A DNA stretch of 64,000 bases from Roseibium polysiphoniae (GTDB lineage Bacteria; Pseudomonadota; Alphaproteobacteria; Rhizobiales; Stappiaceae), in NCBI RefSeq assembly GCF_014842925.1, contig NZ_JACYXJ010000002.1:248001-312000 (forward strand). The letters run 5' to 3'. Positions 18,623-27,457 of the stretch are shown here, piece after piece. Both the position numbers and the translations under genes were made by a program. How positions within the stretch are numbered: position 1 is the stretch's first letter; each line of letters starts with the position of its first letter. Below the pieces are notes generated by a model that had not been told where the DNA came from, ran no database searches, and worked only from the letters and a program-made list of their open reading frames with translations.

Positions 18623-19321
18623 TCAGTGCGAGAGGGTCAGTTCGGCCCAGACCGGCAGGTGGTCCGATGCAATGCGCGCCGTTTGCGACTGATGCACGCC
18701 GGCTTGCTCAACCGTGAATTCGCGGCTGGTGATGATGCGGTCAAGGCTCGCGAGCGGCATGGGCGAGGGGAAACTCCGGCCCGGGGTCGTCACCTCGAAA
18801 TGCGGGTCGAACAGCTTCAGGCTCTGTGCCGTGTCCCACCATTCATTCAAGTCGCCCACGAGAACGGTCGGCAGATCAAAGGCATGGGCGTGAAGCTGTG
18901 ACATCAGCGAGGCAATCTGGCGTTTGCGGTAGGTGGCCAGAACGCTCAGGTGCATGGCGGCAACCCGAAATGTCTGGCCATTCAGCCTGATGTCGGCCAT
19001 GACCGCGCCACGCGGCTCAAGGGTCGGCAGCTCCAGACGCGTGTGGTCGAGGATTTCGACCGTGTTGCGCACCAAGATGGCGTTGCCGTGCCAGCCGATG
19101 CTGGCATCCCTGATGGCAAAGGGCACGACCTTGTAGTCGGTGTGTTCGGCGATCCAGTCGCGGGCGAGGGTGGTCTCGCGCGGGCCGAAGCGCTTGTCGG
19201 CTTCCTGAAGGGCAATGACGTCGCAGTCCATTTCCTGGATCACCTTGAGCGTGCGCTCGGGACGCCGGCGCGCGTCCACGCCAATAGCCTTTTGAATATT
19301 GTAGGAGCCGATTTTTAGCAT
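18623..19321 (-). CDS. Endonuclease/exonuclease/phosphatase family protein
   Basis: The protein of about 232 residues has the EEP-fold motifs: IGSYNIQKAIG at the start, ALQEADKR near residue 38 (metal-binding Glu), VGDLNEWWD near 156, and ASDHLPVWAEL near 222 (catalytic His). Members cut DNA, RNA or phospho-esters; the substrate here is unknown. I chose ATG 19321, which places the first beta strand at residue 2; a GTG at 19348 is an alternative. It follows the sox operon on the same strand, with a hairpin in between. Confidence 0.78.
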   Translation of the reverse strand: MLKIGSYNIQKAIGVDARRRPERTLKVIQEMDCDVIALQEADKRFGPRETTLARDWIAEHTDYKVVPFAIRDASIGWHGNAILVRNTVEILDHTRLELPTLEPRGAVMADIRLNGQTFRVAAMHLSVLATYRKRQIASLMSQLHAHAFDLPTVLVGDLNEWWDTAQSLKLFDPHFEVTTPGRSFPSPMPLASLDRIITSREFTVEQAGVHQSQTARIASDHLPVWAELTLSH

Positions 19322-19387
19322 GGGTCGAACTTGTAGCCTCAAGGTCACTTGTTCAAGACCGTAGGCGAAAGCGGTTTCGCCTTTGTC

Positions 19388-19418
19388 AACGCGGCGGGCA
19401 GATTGGCTCCGCCGCGTT
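19388..19418. terminator. Hairpin after the soxBDAG operon
   Basis: A perfect 10-base-pair stem (AACGCGGCGG / CCGCCGCGTT) with an 11-base loop lies 22 bases past the soxG stop. No clear T run follows on the minus strand, so it may be a weak terminator or a transcript-stabilising hairpin. Confidence 0.4.
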
Positions 19419-19439
19419 TGATGCTCAAGGGCCCCGGAG

Positions 19440-20015
19440 TCAGGCGGCCTTCAGCTCTTGCGCGGCCTCAATGAGCAGGCCTGCGACGTAGTCGATGAAG
19501 GAGCCCCAGGCTTCGACAACGAAGGCATCCGGCCCGATCCGCCACAGCATGACCGGTGCCTTGTGGAACAGGGTGCGGGTCACCATGCCGACCGGGAAGG
19601 CTTCAAGGTGCAGATCGATCGGAATGCCGCTGTTGAGCAACCAGGCCGCCTGATCGCCGGTCACCAGCATGGCGTCCTGGCGATGGGAAACGTCGACCAA
19701 CGCATGAGGCGTGTCGCCGAGAGCGGTCGCTAGACCTTCCATGGTTTCGCTCAGCATGTCCTCCTGCGCCAGGAGCAGCCATTCATCCGGGCCAAGCCAA
19801 AAGGCCGCGCGGTCCGGGCCGGTCTCTGCGCTCAGAGGCTTGACCGGCAGGTCGAGGCCAAACCCCTTGCTGGCGGCGGCAAGGACGCCGTTTCGGCCTC
19901 GGAAGGACAGGCGCGCAAGTGGCGCGGTCTTGAGAATAGAGACATCAGGCAGGGCCAGAAGCGGTTCCTGTCCAGCGTCGGGAGCATAGAGCGTCGATAC
20001 AAGATCATCAGCCAT
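19440..20015 (-). CDS. soxG: Sarcosine oxidase, gamma subunit
   Basis: The 191-residue protein shows the SoxG pattern: RLSFRGRNGVLAAASKGFG, then LGPDEWLLLAQED near residue 75 and DVSHRQDAMLVTGDQAAWLLN near 107. The fold is related to the GcvT/folate-binding family. It is the smallest structural partner of the heterotetrameric enzyme that demethylates sarcosine to glycine. The start overlaps the end of soxA by eight bases. It is last in the order soxB-D-A-G, the usual one. Confidence 0.9.
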   Translation of the reverse strand: MADDLVSTLYAPDAGQEPLLALPDVSILKTAPLARLSFRGRNGVLAAASKGFGLDLPVKPLSAETGPDRAAFWLGPDEWLLLAQEDMLSETMEGLATALGDTPHALVDVSHRQDAMLVTGDQAAWLLNSGIPIDLHLEAFPVGMVTRTLFHKAPVMLWRIGPDAFVVEAWGSFIDYVAGLLIEAAQELKAA

Positions 20016-23010
20016 TGAGCCGGTCTCCTTTCGGATCGAAAAACACCGGGCCGGTGACGGTCACCGGAATTGAGCCGTCCGGCATGGGAACATGCAACGT
20101 CTTGCCTTCGAGTGCGCGGCCGTTTTTGACCAAAGCCAGAGCAATCGAACGGCCCATGGCGGGGGAATGATAGGATGACGTCACATGGCCATCGGCCGGT
20201 GTGCCCACTGCCGGGTTGGCGCTCTCCGTGATCTGGGCGCCTTCCTCGAGAACCACCTTCGGGTCTGTGGTCAACAGTCCGACCAGCTGCTTGCGGTTGT
20301 CGGCGACAAGGTCGGGGCGCTGCAGGCCACGCTTGCCGACGAAGTCGTGTTTCTTCTTGCCGATGGCCCAGGTCATGCCGGCGTCATCAGGCGTTACCGT
20401 ACCGTCGGTCTCCTGGCCGACGATGATGTAGCCCTTTTCGGCGCGCAGCACGTGCATGGTCTCGGTGCCATAGGTGCAGCCGCCGAGCTTCGCCACTTCA
20501 TGCTCGAGGGTCTTCCAGACCATCTCGCCATGGCGCCGCGGGACATTGATCTCGAAGCCGACCTCACCGGTGAAGGAGATGCGGAACAGGCGGCAGGGAA
20601 CGCCGCAGAAGGTTCCGGTCGCAACGCTCATATGCGGGAATGCGTCCGGTGACAGGTCAATGCCCTGAACAAATGGGGCAATGGCTTCGCGGGCCAGTGG
20701 TCCCTGAACCGCGGCAACGGCATATTGTTCTGTGGTCGAGGTGATCCAGACATCAAGGTCCGGCCATTCGGTCTGGAGATAGTCTTCCATGGTTGCAAAG
20801 ACACTCGGCGCGCCGCCGGTCGTCGTTGTCACATGGAAACGGTCCTCTGCGATGCGCCCGACGACGCCATCATCGATGATGAAGCCGGCCTCATTGAGCA
20901 TCAGCCCATAGCGGCAACGGCCGACGCCGAGCTTTTTCCAGGGGTTGGTGTACATGCGCTCGAGGAACTCGGCCGCATCCGGTCCGACGACCTCGATCTT
21001 GCCGAGCGTAGAGGCGTCGAAGAGGCCGAGTTTGTTGCGAACAACCTCGCACTCGCGTGCGACAGCGGCATGAATGTCTTCCCCGGCCTTGGGGAAATAC
21101 CAAGCCCGTTTCCACTGACCGACGTCTTCAAAGGCCGCATCACTGTCCGTCGCCCACTGATGGGACGGTGTCTTGCGGACCGGATCGAAGAAGTCGCCGC
21201 GCGACGAGGTGGCGAATGTGCCGAAGGTGGTCGGGGTGAAGGGCTGACGGAACGTGGTCAGGCCGACATCGGTGAGCGGCTTGTCGAGGGCTTTGGACGC
21301 AATTGCCAGGGCGTTCATGTTCGACAGCCGGCCCTGATCGGTGGCCATGCCGGTGGTCGTGTAGCGCTTGATGTGCTCGATGGAGTGCATGCCTTCGCGC
21401 ACGGCAAGTTTCACGTCCTTGGCGGTGACGTCGTTCTGATAGTCGACAAAGGCCTTGACTCGGGACGCATCGCGGTCGTCGGGCAGGGCACCAAGCGTGC
21501 CGCCCGATCCAGCCTCCGCGCCGCTGGCAACCGCATAGGTGACCTTGGCGCTCTTGCCCGTGGCGGCCTTTGCAGCCTCTTCACCAGCGGCATAGCCATC
21601 CGCCAGGACGTCGTTCAGTCCATAGAGACCGCGTGAAGAACCGGCGGAACGCTCGTTCTGAACGTGCTGTCCCGGCAGAAAAGCTCCGGCTGCCTCGTCC
21701 CACATAACTTTGCCGCGGGACTGGGAATAAAGGCTGACAGTCGGTGTCCAGCCGCCAGACATGAGCAGGCTGTCACAGGCAAGATCACCAGCAGATGCCA
21801 CCGAACCTGATGCAGACACCCGGCCGAGGAGGGCCTTGTCGATGCGCTTGCGGCCGGTCGTTCCGGTGACGACGCAGGCGGTTTCAACACGGATGCCGCG
21901 GGCCTGTGCGATCGATTGCAAGGCCTCCGGCGGGTTCTCCCGTAGGTCGGCGATAGCGGCAATTTCGACGCCGGCGTCGGCCAGATCAAAGGCGGCCTGC
22001 CAGGCGGTGTCACAGGCCGTGGCGACAAGCGCCTTGTGACCGACCTTGACGCCATAGCGGTTGAGATAGGTGCGGCCAGCCTCGGCGTTCATGATGCCGG
22101 GCCGATCGTTTTCCGGGAACACCATCGGTCGTTCGATGCTGCCGGCGGCGATGACCACTTCCTTGGCGCGAAGCTGCCAAAGGCGCTCGCGCGGCAGATT
22201 GGGGTCCGGTTCGCTGACGTGATCGGTGATGCGTTCCGCAAGAGCGACGAAATTCTGCGCGAAATAGCCAAAAGCAGTCGTGCGCGGCAGCAGCGTGACG
22301 TTGTCCATGGCTTGCAGGGTGCGGATCGCATCCTCGACCCAGTCCACAGGCGTCTTGCCATCGATGGTCGCGGCGGTTTCGCTCAGGAGCGAGCCGCCCA
22401 ATTCGGCCTGCTCATCACACAGAATGACCCTTGCACCGGTTTCAGCAGCTGCCAGTGCGGCCGCCAGACCGGCCGGGCCGGAGCCGACCACCAGCACGTC
22501 GCAATGGGCGTAGAGGTTGGCATAGCGGTCATGGTCAGCATTCTTCGGCGGTTTGCCGAGACCGGCTGCTGCGCGAATGATCGGTTCGTAGACCCGGTCC
22601 CAGAAGGAGCGAGGCCACATGAAGGTCTTGTAGTAGAAGCCGGCTGGGAACAGAGGCGATAGGAAATCGTTGACTGCTCCGACATCGAAACCAAGGGAGG
22701 GGAACCTGTTTTGGCTGATCGCCTTCAGCCCCTCATAGAGCTCGACCTGGGTTGCACGCAGGTTCGGGGTCTGGTCACCCTGGCGATAGACGCCGACGAG
22801 CGCATTGGGCTCTTCCGATCCTGAGGTCAGGATGCCGCGCGGACGGTGGTATTTGAACGAACGGCCGACCATGTGGATGCCGTTGGCAAGCAGGGCGGAG
22901 GCGAGCGTGTCGCCCTCATAGCCCTCGAGCTGGTCGCCATCGAAGCTGAAGGTCACCTTTCGGTCGCGATCGATCCGGCCGCCGGCCTCGGTTCTGAAGG
23001 ACTGGCTCAT
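20008..23010 (-). CDS. soxA: Sarcosine oxidase, alpha subunit
   Basis: The 1000-residue protein has three parts. Residues 1-110 form a ferredoxin-like (Fer2_4) domain. Then comes an NAD/FAD-type Rossmann region with VLVVGSGPAGLAAALAAAE near 173. The C-terminal 390 residues resemble the GcvT aminomethyltransferase domain (VGPDAAEFLERMYTNPW near 673, SFTGEVGFEINVP near 814) that binds tetrahydrofolate. With SoxB it oxidises sarcosine and passes the one-carbon unit to folate, or releases formaldehyde when folate is absent. The length is normal for the family. It overlaps soxD and soxG by a few bases. Confidence 0.95.
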   Translation of the reverse strand: MSQSFRTEAGGRIDRDRKVTFSFDGDQLEGYEGDTLASALLANGIHMVGRSFKYHRPRGILTSGSEEPNALVGVYRQGDQTPNLRATQVELYEGLKAISQNRFPSLGFDVGAVNDFLSPLFPAGFYYKTFMWPRSFWDRVYEPIIRAAAGLGKPPKNADHDRYANLYAHCDVLVVGSGPAGLAAALAAAETGARVILCDEQAELGGSLLSETAATIDGKTPVDWVEDAIRTLQAMDNVTLLPRTTAFGYFAQNFVALAERITDHVSEPDPNLPRERLWQLRAKEVVIAAGSIERPMVFPENDRPGIMNAEAGRTYLNRYGVKVGHKALVATACDTAWQAAFDLADAGVEIAAIADLRENPPEALQSIAQARGIRVETACVVTGTTGRKRIDKALLGRVSASGSVASAGDLACDSLLMSGGWTPTVSLYSQSRGKVMWDEAAGAFLPGQHVQNERSAGSSRGLYGLNDVLADGYAAGEEAAKAATGKSAKVTYAVASGAEAGSGGTLGALPDDRDASRVKAFVDYQNDVTAKDVKLAVREGMHSIEHIKRYTTTGMATDQGRLSNMNALAIASKALDKPLTDVGLTTFRQPFTPTTFGTFATSSRGDFFDPVRKTPSHQWATDSDAAFEDVGQWKRAWYFPKAGEDIHAAVARECEVVRNKLGLFDASTLGKIEVVGPDAAEFLERMYTNPWKKLGVGRCRYGLMLNEAGFIIDDGVVGRIAEDRFHVTTTTGGAPSVFATMEDYLQTEWPDLDVWITSTTEQYAVAAVQGPLAREAIAPFVQGIDLSPDAFPHMSVATGTFCGVPCRLFRISFTGEVGFEINVPRRHGEMVWKTLEHEVAKLGGCTYGTETMHVLRAEKGYIIVGQETDGTVTPDDAGMTWAIGKKKHDFVGKRGLQRPDLVADNRKQLVGLLTTDPKVVLEEGAQITESANPAVGTPADGHVTSSYHSPAMGRSIALALVKNGRALEGKTLHVPMPDGSIPVTVTGPVFFDPKGDRLNG

Positions 23011-23312
23011 GCGGACATCTCCTTGGCCAGAGCCTCGAGATCGGGCTTGGGTTCACCAGCCTTGTAGACCTTGACGAACTTGTCGCTCACGGTCTCGCGC
23101 ACCGCATTGAAGAACCGGCCGCAGCCGTGAATGTGGCGCCAGCGTTCGGCATAAAGGCCCTTCGGGTTCTCACGAAGATACAGAAATTCAGCCCATTGTT
23201 CGTCGGTCTGTGTGGACGGATCGGCAGGGCGAATGATGTGGGCTTCGCCGCGGCAGGCAAATTCCGTTTCGGGCCGCTCGACGCCGCAATAGGGACAGTG
23301 GATCAAAAGCAT
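23007..23312 (-). CDS. soxD: Sarcosine oxidase, delta subunit
   Basis: The 101-residue protein begins MLLIHCPYCGVERPE and contains a zinc-ribbon made of this CPYC and the later CRGEAH and HGCGRFF. The YLRENPKGLYAERWRH motif near residue 46 is typical of SoxD. It holds the structural zinc of the heterotetramer. Its stop overlaps the soxA start by four bases, consistent with translational coupling. Confidence 0.95.
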   Translation of the reverse strand: MLLIHCPYCGVERPETEFACRGEAHIIRPADPSTQTDEQWAEFLYLRENPKGLYAERWRHIHGCGRFFNAVRETVSDKFVKVYKAGEPKPDLEALAKEMSA

Positions 23313-23323
23313 TGCAAAACCCT

Positions 23324-24577
23324 CTAGTGCGCCACGGCGGCGGCGGCAGCTTCGTCGATCAGGCGACCGGTGCGGAAGCGGTCAAGCGTGAACGGAGCGT
23401 TGATCGGGTGAGGTTCGTCCTTGGCGATCGTATGGGCGAAAACATGGCCGGAGCCAGGTGTCGCCTTGAAGCCGCCAGTGCCCCAGCCGCAGTTGACGAA
23501 CAGGCCGGGAACCGGCGTCTTGCCGATGATCGGCGAGCGGTCGGGCGTGTTGTCGACGATGCCGCCCCAGTTCCTGAGCATGCGCATGCGCCGGAACATG
23601 GGAAAGAGCTCGCAGATCGCGTCAATCGTGTGGGTGGTGATGTGGATTCCGCCGGTCTGGCTGTAGGAAACGAACTGGTCCGTTCCCGCGCCGATGACAA
23701 GCTCACCCTTGTCTGACTGTGAGATATAAGCGTGGATCGTGTTGGACATGACCACACACGGAAATGCCGGCTTAACAGGCTCGGACACCAGGGCCTGCAA
23801 GGGATTGGATTCCAGCGGCATGCGCACACCGACCATGTCCATGAGGACAGAGGTGTGACCGGCCGCGACGACGCCGACCTTCTTTGCCTTGATGAAGCCC
23901 TTGGCGGTCTCGACGCCTTCGACGGCACCGTCGATGCCGCGCCGAATACCTGTGACAGCGCAGTTCTGAATGATATCCACGCCCATGTCGTCAGCCGCAC
24001 GGGCATAGCCCCAGGCAACCGCATCATGACGGGCCGTGCCGCCGACGCGCTGTAGCGCCGCACCCATGACCGGATAGCGGATGTTCTTTTCGATGTTCAG
24101 CGGCGGGCAGTAGTCTTTTGCGGCTTCAGGAGACAGCCATTCATTTTGGACGCCGGCGAGCCGGTTGGCATGAATGTGCCGCTTGAAGACCTGGATGTCG
24201 TGCACCGTATGGGCCAGCATCATGACGCCGCGGGCGGAGTACATGACGTTGTAGTTCAGGTCTGTCGACAGGCCTTGCCACAGGTTGACCGCATGATTGT
24301 AAAGCGCTGCACTTTCTTCCCAGAGGTAGTTGGAGCGCACGATGGTCGTGTTGCGGCCCGTGTTGCCGCCACCAAGCCAGCCCTTCTCGATCACGGCGAT
24401 GTTCTTCATGCCGTGTTCTTTGGCCAGGTAGTAGGCGGTCGCCAGACCATGGCCACCGGCACCTACGATGACGATGTCATATTCGGCCTTGGGCTCCGGC
24501 GCGCGCCACTGGCGGCCCCAGTTCTGATGCGCGTTAAAGGCGTTTTTCGCCAGTTCCAGAAAGGAAAATCGCTTCAC
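23324..24577 (-). CDS. soxB: Sarcosine oxidase, beta subunit
   Basis: This is the FAD/FMN-bearing catalytic subunit. The protein has a DAO-type FAD motif (IVGAGGHGLATAYY near residue 34) and GWLGGGNTGRNTTIVRSNYL, which contains the covalent flavin region, plus GWGTGGFKATPG near 375. I placed the start at GTG 24577, because CGGAG lies about eight bases upstream and the 417-residue product then has the usual length and opening (MKRFSFLELAKNAF). Upstream in-frame codons to 24658 lack family similarity. It is first in the soxBDAG operon. Confidence 0.92.
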   Translation of the reverse strand: MKRFSFLELAKNAFNAHQNWGRQWRAPEPKAEYDIVIVGAGGHGLATAYYLAKEHGMKNIAVIEKGWLGGGNTGRNTTIVRSNYLWEESAALYNHAVNLWQGLSTDLNYNVMYSARGVMMLAHTVHDIQVFKRHIHANRLAGVQNEWLSPEAAKDYCPPLNIEKNIRYPVMGAALQRVGGTARHDAVAWGYARAADDMGVDIIQNCAVTGIRRGIDGAVEGVETAKGFIKAKKVGVVAAGHTSVLMDMVGVRMPLESNPLQALVSEPVKPAFPCVVMSNTIHAYISQSDKGELVIGAGTDQFVSYSQTGGIHITTHTIDAICELFPMFRRMRMLRNWGGIVDNTPDRSPIIGKTPVPGLFVNCGWGTGGFKATPGSGHVFAHTIAKDEPHPINAPFTLDRFRTGRLIDEAAAAAVAH

Positions 24578-24913
24578 TTGCGGCTCCGGGCAATGGGGCA
24601 GACCTTGATTTCGGTCTTTGTCCTTCAAAGGCGTAACGCCGCCCGGTCGTCTGCACAAGGGACCGGACGGCTACTTCGCCATAATCGCCAATGCAGCCGC
24701 GGCTCCTCATCGGTTTCAGTCGCTGACTTGTTCAAATCCGACACAGTGTCATTCTGTCCCACCAGTGGCTTGCACAGGCCACAATTCCATGGATCAAATC
24801 GCGCCAAATGTCGGAACGGAAACACTGATGGGTTTCCACATCGATTCATGTTCGCTATCACCGGGGAAAGAGTTTCTGGAAACGCCCCGATTTGAGTCCT
24901 GAGGAGTTTGATG
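24578..24913. promoter_or_regulatory. Divergent control region soxB / adhI
   Basis: These 336 bases separate the two divergent operons and should hold both promoters. I see an 11-base palindrome GACACAGTGTC at 24740-24750 and a weaker GGAAAC-N8-GTTTCC at 24818-24837. Either could be an operator, but no regulator gene adjoins and neither is established. Confidence 0.35.
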
Positions 24914-26026
24914 ATGAAGACGCGCGCAGCAGTGGCACTTGGTGCCGGCAAGCCACTCGAGGTCATGGAGGTCAACCTTGAAGGGCCGAAGGCGTTCGAG
25001 GTTCTGGTGGAAATCAAGGCGACAGGAATTTGCCATACGGATGAGTTCACCCTGTCTGGTGCCGATCCGGAAGGTCTTTTCCCGGCGATCCTAGGCCATG
25101 AAGGTGCGGGTGTTGTTGTCGAGGTGGGGCCTGGCGTCACGTCGTTGAAGCCGGGCGATCATGTGATTCCGCTCTACACGCCGGAATGCCGCCAGTGCGA
25201 GTACTGCCTCAACCCGAAGACCAACCTGTGTCAGGCCATCCGCTCCACCCAGGGCGCGGGCGTGATGCCGGACGGATCCTCGCGCTTCACGACGCTGGAT
25301 GGTGATCCGATCCTGCACTATATGGGCACGTCGACCTTCTCGAACTACACGGTGGTTCCTGAAATCGCGCTGGCAAAGATCCGCGAGGACGCGCCGTTCG
25401 ACAAGGTCTGCTACATCGGCTGCGGCGTGACCACCGGCATCGGTGCGGTGATCAACACGGCCAAGGTTGAAATTGGCTCCAAGGCCATCGTCTTCGGTCT
25501 TGGCGGTATTGGCCTCAATGTGCTGCAGGGTTTGCGCCTTGCAGGTGCCGACATGATCGTCGGTGTCGATCTGAACAATTCCAAGAAGGAAATGGCGGAA
25601 CGCTTCGGCATGACCCATTTCGTCAACCCGTCGGAAGTGGAAGGCGATCTCGTGGCCTATCTGGTCGATCTGACCAAGGGCGGCGCGGATTACACCTTCG
25701 ATGCGACTGGCAACGTCAATGTCATGCGCACAGCGCTTGAAGCCTCGCACAAGGGATGGGGCGAGAGCATCATCATCGGCGTGGCACCCGCAGGAGCCGA
25801 GATCTCGACCCGCCCATTCCAGCTGGTGACGGGCCGCAACTGGCGCGGCACGGCCTTCGGCGGCGCGCGTGGCCGGACGGATGTCCCGAAGATCGTTGAC
25901 TGGTACATGGACGGCAAGATCGAAATCGATCCGATGATCACCCACACGATGCCACTTGAGGACATCAACAAGGGCTTTGACCTGATGCACGCCGGCGAAT
26001 CCATTCGCTCGGTGGTGCTGTACTAG
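24914..26026 (+). CDS. adhI: S-(hydroxymethyl)glutathione dehydrogenase (class III alcohol dehydrogenase)
   Basis: This zinc enzyme oxidises the formaldehyde-glutathione adduct to S-formylglutathione with NAD. The protein of about 370 residues has catalytic-zinc motifs [12 protein letters not shown] and [12 protein letters not shown], and the structural-zinc cluster [15 protein letters not shown] near residue 95. The nucleotide-binding motif is [13 protein letters not shown] near 195. GAGGAG at 24901-24906 fits ATG 24914, with ATG 24911 as a close alternative. The gene leads an operon with a GNAT gene and S-formylglutathione hydrolase, opposite the sarcosine oxidase genes, which would supply formaldehyde. 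Confidence 0.94.
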   Translation: MKTRAAVALGAGKPLEVMEVNLEGPKAFEVLVEIKATGICHTDEFTLSGADPEGLFPAILGHEGAGVVVEVGPGVTSLKPGDHVIPLYTPECRQCEYCLNPKTNLCQAIRSTQGAGVMPDGSSRFTTLDGDPILHYMGTSTFSNYTVVPEIALAKIREDAPFDKVCYIGCGVTTGIGAVINTAKVEIGSKAIVFGLGGIGLNVLQGLRLAGADMIVGVDLNNSKKEMAERFGMTHFVNPSEVEGDLVAYLVDLTKGGADYTFDATGNVNVMRTALEASHKGWGESIIIGVAPAGAEISTRPFQLVTGRNWRGTAFGGARGRTDVPKIVDWYMDGKIEIDPMITHTMPLEDINKGFDLMHAGESIRSVVLY

Positions 26027-26028
26027 TC

Positions 26029-26541
26029 ATGACGGAGCTTGTGGTCCGTCCGATGCGTTCGGCGGACAACGAAGAGGTCCTGGACATGCTCCAGCCGGTT
26101 TTCGCGGCTGGAGACACCTATGCCATCGACACGGACATGTCTCGTGCGGAAACGCTGGCCTATTGGACCGGCGGCGGGCACGAGGCGTTCGTCGTCGAGG
26201 CGAGCGAAGATGGACGGACGCAGCTTTTGGGTACTTACTACCTGTGCCAGAATCATAAGGGCGGCGGCGCCCACGTCTGCAACTGCGGTTTTGTCACGGC
26301 GGCGGCAGCCAGAGGCAAGGGCGTTGCCCGAACCATGCTGGAACATGCGTTGAAAACGGCGCCGGAGCGCGGCTTCAGGGCCATGCAGTTCAACTTCGTT
26401 GTCTCGACCAACACGCGCGCAATCGCGATCTGGCAAAGTTATGGCTTTGACATCGCGGGTCGGCTGCCGGGGGCCTTCAACCACCCGTCACATGGCTATG
26501 TCGATGCTCTGGTGATGTACAAGGATCTGACCCAGGCGTGA
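26029..26541 (+). CDS. GNAT family N-acetyltransferase
   Basis: The 170-residue protein has the GNAT acetyl-CoA motif in VTAAAARGKGVARTMLEHAL near residue 100 and a late FNFVVSTNTRAIAIWQSYGF, the usual beta5-alpha4 region. It lies 2 bases after adhI and 35 bases before fghA, so it is inside the formaldehyde operon. Whether it acts on a related substrate or is a passenger cannot be told. The start is ATG 26029, inside the coupling distance of the adhI stop. Confidence 0.82.
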   Translation: MTELVVRPMRSADNEEVLDMLQPVFAAGDTYAIDTDMSRAETLAYWTGGGHEAFVVEASEDGRTQLLGTYYLCQNHKGGGAHVCNCGFVTAAAARGKGVARTMLEHALKTAPERGFRAMQFNFVVSTNTRAIAIWQSYGFDIAGRLPGAFNHPSHGYVDALVMYKDLTQA

Positions 26542-26576
26542 CCCATTTCCGTTTGCCTCATAGAAAGAGCTGACCC

Positions 26577-27404
26577 ATGAAAACTGTTTCGGAAAACCGC
26601 AGCTTTGGCGGTGTTCAGGGTGTCTATAGCCACGCATCGAAGGTTTGCGGCGTGGAGATGACCTTCGCGGTCTATTTGCCGCCGCAAGCCAGCCAGGGAC
26701 CGGTGCCGGTGCTGTGGTATCTCTCCGGCCTGACCTGCACCCATGAGAACGCCATGACAAAGGCCGGCCTTCAGGCTCATGCGGCTGAGTTCGGCGTTGC
26801 CTTGGTGTTTCCCGACACAAGCCCGCGCGGAGAAGGCGTTGCCAACGACGATGCCTATGACCTGGGGCAGGGGGCCGGCTTTTACGTCAATGCAACGCAG
26901 GATCCCTGGAAGCCACACTTCCAGATGGAAGACTATATTGTTCAAGAGCTTCGAGATCTGGTGCAGGAGAACTTTGCGGTCACCGAAAGCCACGGCGTGA
27001 CGGGCCATTCCATGGGTGGACATGGTGCCTTGACGCTGGCAATGCGCCACCCGGATCATTTCGTTTCCTTGTCAGCCTTTGCCCCGATCGCCAATCCGAC
27101 CCAGTCGGACTGGGGGCGCAAGCAACTTGGTGCCTATCTTGGCGACGACGAGAGCCTTTGGTCAGGGCATGACGCCACGCTTCTTCTGCGCGACAAGGGC
27201 TGGAAGGGCGATATTCTTGTTGATCAGGGTGCAAGTGACCAGTTTCTGGATCTGCTGAAGCCGGAATCACTTGCCTCAGCACTGGCCGAGACCAGGACGC
27301 CGTCCGTGTTCCGGATGCGGGAAGGCTATGATCATTCCTACTTCACCGTGTCGACCTTTGGCCGCGATCACGTTGCCTGGCACGCAGAACGTCTGAAATC
27401 CTGA
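26577..27404 (+). CDS. fghA: S-formylglutathione hydrolase
   Basis: This cytoplasmic esterase hydrolyses S-formylglutathione to formate and glutathione, the second step of glutathione-linked formaldehyde oxidation. The 275-residue alpha/beta-hydrolase has the Ser box GHSMGGHGAL near residue 144, YLSGLTCTHEN near 47 (oxyanion region), and the catalytic His in GYDHSYFTVSTFG near 255. These match the FrmB/FghA/esterase D family. It closes the operon. Confidence 0.94.
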   Translation: MKTVSENRSFGGVQGVYSHASKVCGVEMTFAVYLPPQASQGPVPVLWYLSGLTCTHENAMTKAGLQAHAAEFGVALVFPDTSPRGEGVANDDAYDLGQGAGFYVNATQDPWKPHFQMEDYIVQELRDLVQENFAVTESHGVTGHSMGGHGALTLAMRHPDHFVSLSAFAPIANPTQSDWGRKQLGAYLGDDESLWSGHDATLLLRDKGWKGDILVDQGASDQFLDLLKPESLASALAETRTPSVFRMREGYDHSYFTVSTFGRDHVAWHAERLKS

Positions 27405-27457
27405 TCAGGACGGTTCCCGGCAGGTGGCGAGCGCTGGATTGATTCCATCTCCTCCTG

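Noticed and set aside
19440..24577. sox genes read as thiosulfate oxidation (Sox) genes
   Set aside because: Same symbols, different system. The proteins are FAD, GcvT-like and zinc-ribbon subunits of sarcosine oxidase, not SoxABXYZ.
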